From Casp-actino8 sp046091365 (GTDB lineage: Bacteria > Actinomycetota > Acidimicrobiia > Acidimicrobiales > Ilumatobacteraceae), in NCBI GenBank assembly GCA_046091365.1, contig JBJTBM010000017.1, forward strand, positions 1 through 13,096: 13,096 nucleotides of DNA, read 5' to 3'. Positions 6,821-12,601 of the stretch are shown here, one piece after another; position 1 is the stretch's first letter; the number at the start of each line of letters is the position of its first letter. The notes beneath the pieces are model-generated. The model made no database searches. It had not been told where the DNA came from and worked only from the letters and a program-made list of their open reading frames with translations. The translations under genes and the position numbers were made by a program.

Positions 6821-7825
6821 ATGGTGATGGTGGTCATGAGATACGACCTGCGAATCCCGCCCCCGGGCAGCCCGGCTCACGGTGTGACGGCCACCGGACA
6901 GTACGCCGCCTTTCTCGATCAGGTGCGCTGGGCCGACCGAGTGGGCCTCGACATGGTGGTGTTGTCCGAGCATCACGGGACCGACGACGGCTTCATGCCC
7001 GCACCGGTGACCCTGGCCGCCGCGGTGGCCGCGGCCACCGAGCGCATCGGGATCAGCGTCTCGGCGGCCCTCGTGATCATGCACGATCCGGTTCGACTGG
7101 CCGAGCAATTGGCCACCGTCGACTTGCTGTCGAAGGGGCGTACCAACGTCATCTGCGGCACGGGCTACCGCCAAGAGGAGTTCGACATGGCCGGGCTCGA
7201 CTTCAAGAACCGGTTCGCCGATCTCGAGCGTTGCGTGAGCGTCATGCGTCAAGCCTGGACGGGTGAATACTTCGATCTCGACGGTCGGCGGGTCAAGGTT
7301 CGCCCGTTGCCGCACACGCCCGGGGGTCCGATGTTGTTGATGGGCGGGTCCACGCCGGTGGCGGCCCGTCGGGCGGCGCGTCTGCGCTGTTTCTTCTCGG
7401 CGGCCAACAACGACCCGGCGGTGGCCGATGCCTACCGCGACGAGTGCGACAAGGTGGGGTTCCAGGGCTTCGTGATGTTGCCGGCCAAGGCCCCCGGTTT
7501 CATCCACGTCACCCACGACCCCGACCGCGACTGGAACCGACTGGCCCCGTACGTCATGCACGAGGCCCAGAGTTACGACGCCTGGCAACGCCCCGGGCAG
7601 TCGTCGGTGGTGCACGTCCACGACGCACGGACCTTGGACGACGTCAAGGCCAGCGGTGTCTACGCGGTGGTGACTCCCGACGAGTGCGTGCAACTGGCGA
7701 AGAAGTTCGGCTCGCTCACCATGCACCCCTTGATGGGGGGAATCCCGCCCGAGTTGGCCCAGGAGAGCCTGGAACTGCTCGAGCGGGACGTCCTGCCGAT
7801 CATCAAACCGCGCGACGCCGTCTGA
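6821..7825 (+). CDS. LLM-class flavin-dependent oxidoreductase (luciferase-like monooxygenase)
   Basis: The 334-aa protein is a full-length bacterial luciferase-like monooxygenase with a TIM-barrel fold. These enzymes use reduced flavin, often F420 or FMN, to oxidise a substrate. Visible signatures are the first strand (MRYDLR, 6-11) and FLDQVRWADRVGLDMVVLSE (31-50), followed by HHG (51-53). RIGISVSAALVIMHDPVRLAEQ (75-96) is the typical barrel helix-strand pair, and SKGRTNVICGTGYRQEEF (104-121) the phosphate-binding region. LLMGGSTP comes later. The ATG at 6821 has a near-perfect AAGGAGGG (6807-6814) six bases upstream; ATG 6827 and 6836 are less well placed. The gene overlaps the broken surface-protein gene tail-to-tail by 23 bp. 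The substrate cannot be told. Confidence 0.9.
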   Translation: MVMVVMRYDLRIPPPGSPAHGVTATGQYAAFLDQVRWADRVGLDMVVLSEHHGTDDGFMPAPVTLAAAVAAATERIGISVSAALVIMHDPVRLAEQLATVDLLSKGRTNVICGTGYRQEEFDMAGLDFKNRFADLERCVSVMRQAWTGEYFDLDGRRVKVRPLPHTPGGPMLLMGGSTPVAARRAARLRCFFSAANNDPAVADAYRDECDKVGFQGFVMLPAKAPGFIHVTHDPDRDWNRLAPYVMHEAQSYDAWQRPGQSSVVHVHDARTLDDVKASGVYAVVTPDECVQLAKKFGSLTMHPLMGGIPPELAQESLELLERDVLPIIKPRDAV

Positions 7826-8571
7826 CCACGAGCAACGCGCAGCCCAGCGCGAGCAACGTCAGACCGAGCACGCCGGTGTCGGTCTCGGTGCCGGTGGCGG
7901 GCAACGTCGAGGGATTCACCGAGGGCGTGCTGGGCGTATTCGGTGTCGAGGATGGAGACGGTGCCGTTCGGATTGGTGGCCAGCGTCGGATCGGTCGATT
8001 CATTCTCTCCTGCCGTGGTCACATCGTCATTGGCGCACAGCGGCTCGCCTTCGCCGGCCACCAGAATCTTCGTCTTGTCGGGAGAGAAGCTCACGTGATC
8101 GGGTTGCACTCCCACGTCGAGGGCGCGAATCAGCGTGCCGTTGGTGTCGATGAGGACCACCTTGCCCGGATTGGCGGTCTTGCGGCCGTTCGAGGCGACA
8201 GTGGCCGTGACGTCGATCGCGACCGCCACAACACCGTTGGCCGCGGTGACGCTGTTGGTGTAGCCGTTGTAACTCGAGACGTCGAAGCTGCTCACCAAGG
8301 TGGGGGTGGCGGGATTCTCGATCGACACGATGTCGATGCGATTTTGGCTGCCGTTGTTGATGAACATCCTCTTCGACGAGGCGTCGAACGCCACGATCTC
8401 GGCCCGGGCCAGACCTCCACCGTCATAGGTGCCGACGGGCACCAGCTGAAGGCCCCCGGCTCGGATCGGCGGCACCGCTTTGGCGACGGTACCGGTCGTG
8501 ATGAGAGTCACTCCGACCGCCAGTGCGCTCAGGCCCGCCGAGAGTCGCGCTCGATGTCGTCGAATCGCCAT
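7803..8571 (-). pseudogene. Broken choice-of-anchor I-type surface protein joined out of frame to an LPATG anchor
   Basis: From ATG 8571 the product opens with a signal peptide (MAIRRHRARLSAGLSALAVG, cleavage near AKA|V). It continues with the N-terminal part of choice-of-anchor I proteins: LQLVPVGTYDGGG, RAEIVAFDASSKRMFINN and NRIDIVSIENPATPTLV. Then come QPDHVSFSPDKTKILVAGEGEP and NPNGTVSILDT. After about position 7945 this frame degenerates into Arg/His-rich sequence running antisense to the luciferase-like gene. The neighbouring frame instead encodes TPSTPSVNPSTLPATG, a hydrophobic span (GVLGLTLLALGCALLVV) and RRRRAV, a full sortase anchor ending at 7803. Family members are usually much longer, so the middle is missing as well as the frame being shifted. 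I infer an internal deletion. An assembly error or one real frameshift is the alternative. An earlier ATG at 8616 exists but gives a poor signal peptide. Confidence 0.7.
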
Positions 8572-8592
8572 GATCCACTTCGTGAGTTCATC

Positions 8593-8609
8593 TGGCGAAC
8601 TGTTCGCCA
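8593..8609. promoter_or_regulatory. Near-perfect palindrome upstream of the surface-protein gene
   Basis: TGGCGAACTGTTCGCCA is an 8-bp inverted repeat around a single central T. It lies 22-38 bp upstream of ATG 8571 and about 80 bp beyond the end of the clamp-like gene. It may be an operator or, as a 7-bp stem with a CTG loop, a terminator of the operon to the right. Confidence 0.4.
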
Positions 8610-8688
8610 CGTTCACGATGATTCAGGTGGATGAACTCCCGGTGATGTCGAGGGAACGAAGAAACGATCTCTGGGTGAACAAGTCGAC

Positions 8689-9876
8689 TCACCGACCGCC
8701 GTTGAGCGAGCCGAGTATGGGCGGTAGTGCCGACACGTCACGGGCGAACGCGTGGACATGTGTGCTGAGCTGTTCGTAGTTCTCCTGGGTGAGGTCGCAC
8801 ACGGCCCTCACCCGCGAGCCGTCGACGACCAAATGGCAACCGGTGGAGTGTTCGTTGAGTTTGTTGATCTCGTCGTAGAGCGCGATGGTGGGGATGACGT
8901 CGTCGAGCACGTCGTACGAGACGCGGTATTTGTAGAGCCCTGACCCTTCAGGGAGGGCCCGCAGTTCGAGCACTCCGTGGGCGAGTTCGGGACTGTGCAC
9001 GTGCACCAGTGAGCAGTCGGCCCACTCGTACTCGATGCCGTCGATGACCACATCGAGGTCGTGTCCCCAGTGCGCAACTTTGGGCAATGCCGGGACGTGG
9101 AGTTTCCAGTTCTCGCCGGCCAACGTCATGTGGCCCTCACCGGTGGTGCTGGCGTGGATCTCGATGTCACCCATGCGGTGGCACGACACCGGATCGCGAA
9201 GGATCTCGAGTACCGCCGAGTGCGGGAAATTGAACCGGGGTGCCGTCGCCCCGGGCACGAGGAAAGAGAAAGTCGCCGCCACGGTGTGCCGCTGAACGCC
9301 GAGACCGATGACCGACCAGTCGACGCTGAACTCGAGACGTTGGCCCTCGATGTCGAACCAGCACTCGAGGGGCGGGTTCATCCCGTTGCCGTCGCCACCG
9401 GCGGGCCACATGCGGGCCGCCGACAGAACGACCCACAGGTCGGACGCGTCGACCTTGGCCGAGCACACCGAATCGGTGTGAGGGGACAAGGCCGGGGTGG
9501 CGGCGCGGGGGTTCTGGGGCATCGAGATGGAGATGCCCTCGGTGGTGACGGTGGCCACGTCGTCGCTCAGCGTGAGGGTGATGGCGTCGTAACTGATGAA
9601 CACCTTGCCGATCGTGACGAGCATGTTCTCGGGGATGGGAAACGACCATGCCTCGTCGGTGGCGACGCTCGTGTCGTCTCCTGCCACCTCGACGACCGAG
9701 GTGCTTCCGTCGGCGGTGGCGGTCCAGGCCCGACCACCGTCGGGGCGACTGCTCACCCAGACCGACTGGCCGAGCGCTTCATCGAAGCGTAAGGGGGCCA
9801 TGAACGTGGCGAGCAGATGGAACTCGCTCTGGGACATGGGGAAGGTGACGGTGGTTGTGGTGGGTCGGTGGCTCAT
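8689..9876 (-). CDS. Sliding-clamp-like protein with C-terminal YbjN/CesT-like domain (MoxR-VWA partner)
   Basis: The 395-aa protein shows two copies of a DnaN-type domain pattern. Domain 1 is about 10-122: a helix after TVTFPMSQSEF, AWTATADGSTSVV where clamps have LTATDLE, FPIPENMLVTIGKVF where they have VPARKLLDIVR, and ITLTLSDD...ISISMPQNP where they have a strand pair ending RFSLPTLP. Domain 2 (138-265) repeats this: AKVDASDLWVVLSAAR, LECWFDIEGQRLEFSVDWSVIG, FNFPHSAVLEILRD, then HMTLAGENWKLHVPALP. A third clamp domain is not evident. Instead, about 270-395 (YKYRVSYDVLDDVIPTIALY, DEINKLNEHSTGCHLVVDG, VCDLTQENYEQL) resembles YbjN/type III secretion chaperone-like domains. It is the last gene of the MoxR-VWA operon. 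ATG 9876 overlaps the micro-ORF stop as ATGA, with AGGAG 13 bases upstream. The clamp call is my pattern match and needs a structure prediction. Confidence 0.55.
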   Translation of the reverse strand: MSHRPTTTTVTFPMSQSEFHLLATFMAPLRFDEALGQSVWVSSRPDGGRAWTATADGSTSVVEVAGDDTSVATDEAWSFPIPENMLVTIGKVFISYDAITLTLSDDVATVTTEGISISMPQNPRAATPALSPHTDSVCSAKVDASDLWVVLSAARMWPAGGDGNGMNPPLECWFDIEGQRLEFSVDWSVIGLGVQRHTVAATFSFLVPGATAPRFNFPHSAVLEILRDPVSCHRMGDIEIHASTTGEGHMTLAGENWKLHVPALPKVAHWGHDLDVVIDGIEYEWADCSLVHVHSPELAHGVLELRALPEGSGLYKYRVSYDVLDDVIPTIALYDEINKLNEHSTGCHLVVDGSRVRAVCDLTQENYEQLSTHVHAFARDVSALPPILGSLNGGR

Positions 9877-9923
9877 GTATGGGTGAACGCTCCTGTGGTC
9901 GGGAAGTGTGCGACGTCGATCAT
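9873..9923 (-). CDS. 16-aa micro-ORF bridging the VWA and clamp-like genes
   Basis: An ATG overlaps the VWA stop as ATGA (9923-9920) and opens a 16-codon frame, MIDVAHFPTTGAFTHT. Its TGA (9875-9873) overlaps the ATG of the clamp-like gene, again as ATGA. The AGGAG that would serve the clamp-like gene lies inside it. It could relay ribosomes from one gene to the next by termination-reinitiation, or it could be chance. The peptide itself has no recognisable feature. Confidence 0.35.
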   Translation of the reverse strand: MIDVAHFPTTGAFTHT

Positions 9924-11275
9924 GCGGACCGGGACCTCCAGGCCGTGCTGGCGGCGATCGGGCCGACGGCGCGAGCTCCCAGTCGATGGCCCCGGGACAC
10001 TGTGGACAGTGCGGCGACGGCCGAGTCGACGTCGTGGACCTGGTGGATGCCGTGCACCGCGACGAGTCGGGCGCACTCGTCGGTGAGCTGAAGGCTCGCT
10101 CGGTCGTACCGATCGGTGACGTAACCGTCGCAGACCCAGATCAGCGGTTCGGATGCTCGCCGCCGTTTGAGGGCGAACTCGAGGGCCGGACCATCGACAC
10201 CGTTGCCGCCGTTGCCATCGGGAACTGTCTCGACCACCCGACCACGATCGGCCAGGACCCACACATTGGGGATGCCGTCGGAACCCGGGCCGTGGCTGTA
10301 GCCGATGATGACGCACCCGGGCGCGGCCTCGATGATGCGCCAGAGATCGTCGGCGTTCAGTCGCATCGAACCGGACTGGTCGATGACCACGACACCTCCG
10401 TTGCCCCGCGTGCGCCGTTCGAAGATGCGTCGATCCGGGTCGGTGAGCATCCGATCGAGGTGGCGGGGATGGCGCCCGATGCCACTCGGGCGCTTGCGGC
10501 GCCCGATGCGACCGTCGACGCGCTGTGGACGGGTCATCGGGAGTTCGATCAGGTCGGCGAAACACCCGTCGGTGAGGTCGTTGCGCGTCTCGAGCGACGA
10601 CAGGTCGGGGGCCGTACCCTCGTCGAACTCGGAGTCGAAGATCAGCGCCCGATGGATGAGACAGGCGACGTCGAGCGTGTATTGCCAGCCCTCGGGCGCG
10701 CCGTCGATCGGTCGGGTGGAGGCCACCCAACTGGTGTCGGTGCCACCGTCGGTTGCACCTTTCCAGTGCCGGTCGAGGGCCTTGGCGAGGCGTCGTAGTT
10801 CGGTGGCCCAATCGGGTGACACGCGACGCACCCCGCTCAGCAGGTCGCCGAGTGACTTGGTACCGCTCGTGGCCGCGACCATGTGGACGAGATCGTTCCA
10901 GTCGCCACTTTCGGCCAAACGCTCTCCGGTGCGTCGTTCGCTACCGTCGGACAGGTACTTCATGATCGGAAAACCGACGTGACCGGTGAGCATGTTGACC
11001 CGAAATTCCTCGGCGACCACGACGGTGTCGAGGCCGATGTGGGAGAACTCGTCGGGGACCTCGATCGACACGGGACTCACGCGGGCGTGCATCAGCTCGT
11101 GCGCGCGTATGCACCGTGACGTTTCGTCGGAGCCAAGCGGAACCCGCATCCGGTGCGTGACGAGGTTGGTGAACGCCTCGCCCCGTCGTGCCTCGCCGGC
11201 CTCCACCTCCCAGGGTCGGGTGTCGAGGTCGTCGCGTCCGAGCCACTCGGGCATCGCGATGTGCCGGGAATTCAT
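9920..11275 (-). CDS. VWA-domain protein with N-terminal HEXXH metallopeptidase-like motif (MoxR partner)
   Basis: The 451-aa protein combines two recognisable parts. Residues 54-94 hold RCIRAHELMHARVSP and then VVVAEEFRVN. HELMH (59-63) is a zincin HEXXH motif, and E89 or E90 is a candidate third zinc ligand. Residues about 290-425 are a von Willebrand A domain: strand GGVVVIDQSGSM, with MIDAS DQSGS at 299-303. GNGVDGPALEFAL (358-370) stands at the usual Thr site, and WVCDGYVTD (380-388) supplies the last acidic loop. The middle is mixed helical with no clear family. MoxR ATPases work with VWA partners (RavA-ViaA, NorQ-NorD, CoxD-CoxE), and some VWA partners carry HEXXH regions. The start overlaps the MoxR stop as ATGA (11275-11272), with AAGAAGG just upstream, so the two are translationally coupled. 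Confidence 0.85.
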   Translation of the reverse strand: MNSRHIAMPEWLGRDDLDTRPWEVEAGEARRGEAFTNLVTHRMRVPLGSDETSRCIRAHELMHARVSPVSIEVPDEFSHIGLDTVVVAEEFRVNMLTGHVGFPIMKYLSDGSERRTGERLAESGDWNDLVHMVAATSGTKSLGDLLSGVRRVSPDWATELRRLAKALDRHWKGATDGGTDTSWVASTRPIDGAPEGWQYTLDVACLIHRALIFDSEFDEGTAPDLSSLETRNDLTDGCFADLIELPMTRPQRVDGRIGRRKRPSGIGRHPRHLDRMLTDPDRRIFERRTRGNGGVVVIDQSGSMRLNADDLWRIIEAAPGCVIIGYSHGPGSDGIPNVWVLADRGRVVETVPDGNGGNGVDGPALEFALKRRRASEPLIWVCDGYVTDRYDRASLQLTDECARLVAVHGIHQVHDVDSAVAALSTVSRGHRLGARAVGPIAASTAWRSRSA

Positions 11276-12090
11276 GAAGCCTTCTTCGTCGCGCCACCGC
11301 CGACCGAGTCCACCCGGATCGCGTCGAGTATGTCCTTGGCGTGGTTGCCGAAGATCAGGAACGCGGCGCGCTCGAGGTCCATGCCACTCGTGCGCAAACG
11401 GTCGAAGGCCATGAAGGAGCGCACGCTGAAGCGACGGGCCTTGTCGGCTGCGGCCGAGGCGGTGGCGGGGGCTCGCAGGTACGGGGAGAGTTTGGCGAGT
11501 GCGCCCGGATGCGGCTGATCGATGCGGATGGCCACCGGGAAGCGGTCCTTCAGGGCGGTGGGGAGGTCGCGCATGTCTTCGATGTTGGTGGTCATGACGA
11601 CGCTGAAACCCGAGAGGGGTCGGACCGTCTCACCCGTGTCGGGGTGTTGCCAGGTGGCACTGTCGACGGTGTCGAACATGTTGAGCAGGATCGACAGCAC
11701 GTCACCGGACGAGCGGTCGATTTCGTCGGCAACGACGCGACCACCGACGGTTCCGTCGCCCTTCCAGGCCTTCAGGACGCTTCCCTCGTGCCACTTCCAG
11801 TTGCCGTCCGCCGTGGGCATGAAGTGACCGGTCACGTCGGCGGCAGTCATGTCCTCGTTGCAGATGAGTCGATGTGCGCCACCGGTGACGTCACCCAGGG
11901 TGAGTCCGCCGTAGGTCTTGCCGGTACCGGGGGGACCGAACAACACCAGACGGTCGATGCCGGCCGCCAAGGCGTCGACGACGTCGCGCCAACAGCCGGG
12001 CAGTTGGGTGGTCTCCTCGGTCGTGGGGGGAGTCGCGCTGTCGACTGCAGTGGGTCGCTTCGTCGTTCGTCGTTCGGTCGGTGGGGTCAT
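11272..12090 (-). CDS. MoxR-family AAA+ ATPase
   Basis: The 272-aa protein is a single-domain AAA+ ATPase of the MoxR/AAA_5 type. Walker A is GPPGTGKT (52-59), Walker B VVADEIDR (119-126), sensor 1 MTTN (166-169), and LKDRF (180-184) supplies the arginine finger R183. The insert HFMPTADGNWKWHEGSVLKAW (89-109) matches the MoxR helix-2 region that precedes Walker B. The C-terminal lid is short. The N-terminal 30 residues are Thr/Pro-rich and probably disordered. Such ATPases form hexamers that remodel a target presented by a VWA protein, here the next gene. ATG 12090 is chosen for AAGGAG at six bases. An in-frame ATG at 12189 overlaps the stop of the upstream small gene as ATGA and would give 305 aa; it has a weaker ribosome binding site. 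Confidence 0.92.
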   Translation of the reverse strand: MTPPTERRTTKRPTAVDSATPPTTEETTQLPGCWRDVVDALAAGIDRLVLFGPPGTGKTYGGLTLGDVTGGAHRLICNEDMTAADVTGHFMPTADGNWKWHEGSVLKAWKGDGTVGGRVVADEIDRSSGDVLSILLNMFDTVDSATWQHPDTGETVRPLSGFSVVMTTNIEDMRDLPTALKDRFPVAIRIDQPHPGALAKLSPYLRAPATASAAADKARRFSVRSFMAFDRLRTSGMDLERAAFLIFGNHAKDILDAIRVDSVGGGATKKAS

Positions 12091-12144
12091 CGATGTCTCC
12101 TTCGCTGATTCGGTGGCGGGGGTGGGACCCACGGGAGCGTCGGT

Positions 12145-12170
12145 GCCACCGAGTCTGATGACACGGTGGC
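12145..12170 (-). promoter_or_regulatory. Hairpin upstream of the MoxR start
   Basis: GCCACCG (12145-12151) and CGGTGGC (12164-12170) form a 7-bp stem with a 12-nt loop, 55 bp ahead of ATG 12090. If translation begins at 12090 it would lie in the leader between the small Arg-rich gene and MoxR, where it could tune the relative expression of the two. Confidence 0.3.
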
Positions 12171-12185
12171 GGGAGGTTCCGCCGC

Positions 12186-12452
12186 TCATGTGGCCCGCCG
12201 CACGGAGGAACGCTCCGGGGAGCCCTGACTGAGCGATTTTCCTTCGAGAATGTCGCGCTGGGCCTTCTCGGAATGGAAGGGCAGCAGACGCATCTGGCGA
12301 CGCCACTCGAGGTACTGCCCCACGGTGAGGCGGGCTCGCTGTTCGGCGCGGAGAGCCCGGCGACGGGCGTTCTTGCGGCGGAACGCCTCGGTGCGGACGG
12401 CTCGGTTGGCGGTGGTGGTCTGGGGGGATGGGCTGTTCGTTTTGGGTTTCAT
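12186..12452 (-). CDS. Small Arg-rich protein, unknown function
   Basis: The 88-aa protein is highly basic. Residues 17-45 (NRAVRTEAFRRKNARRRALR and beyond) predict a long Arg-rich helix. A second helical part, LTVGQYLEWRRQMRLLPFHS (about 43-62), contains conserved-looking aromatics, and a Ser-rich tail follows. I do not recognise a family; nucleic-acid binding is possible from charge alone. It would be the first gene of the MoxR-VWA operon. Its stop overlaps an alternative MoxR ATG as ATGA. No ribosome binding site is evident before ATG 12452, so it may be leaderless or not real. Plus-strand frames across the same stretch look less protein-like. Confidence 0.5.
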   Translation of the reverse strand: MKPKTNSPSPQTTTANRAVRTEAFRRKNARRRALRAEQRARLTVGQYLEWRRQMRLLPFHSEKAQRDILEGKSLSQGSPERSSVRRAT

Positions 12453-12483
12453 GCCAAGGTAAACGCCGCGTGATCGCGAAAGT

Positions 12484-12528
12484 GTGTGCGGTCGGCATGT
12501 GCTCGTGGATGTTCGGTTCGTCGCACAC
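12484..12528. promoter_or_regulatory. Spaced inverted repeat in the divergent promoter region
   Basis: GTGTGCG (12484-12490) and CGCACAC (12522-12528) are perfect reverse complements 31 bp apart, within the 149-bp spacer between the two divergent transcription units. A further GTGTG follows at 12537-12541. A dimeric regulator could bind both halves; the evidence is only the symmetry. Confidence 0.25.
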
Positions 12529-12560
12529 TTCGTGACCGTGTGTTCGTTCCTGATGTCGAG

Positions 12561-12581
12561 GGGTCGGAGATCGTCCGACCC
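12561..12581 (+). promoter_or_regulatory. Leader hairpin or operator before the WLDG-motif gene
   Basis: GGGTCGGA (12561-12568) and TCCGACCC (12574-12581) form a perfect 8-bp stem with a 5-nt loop. It lies ten bases before the ribosome binding site GGGGAG (12592-12597) of the gene starting at 12602. As RNA it could affect translation; as DNA it is a plausible repressor site between two divergent genes. Confidence 0.45.
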
Positions 12582-12601
12582 ACGACACGACGGGGAGCAA
12601 C

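Noticed and set aside
8593..8609. SOS/LexA box
   Set aside because: The half-sites CGAAC and GTTCG are separated by one base; actinobacterial LexA boxes need four.
7444..8634. A 396-aa plus-strand reading frame
   Set aside because: It crosses from the luciferase-like gene in another frame into the antisense of the surface-protein gene and has no protein-like features.
9908..10798. A 296-aa plus-strand reading frame
   Set aside because: It runs antisense through the VWA gene, whose MIDAS and HEXXH motifs and ATGA overlap with MoxR show which strand is coding.
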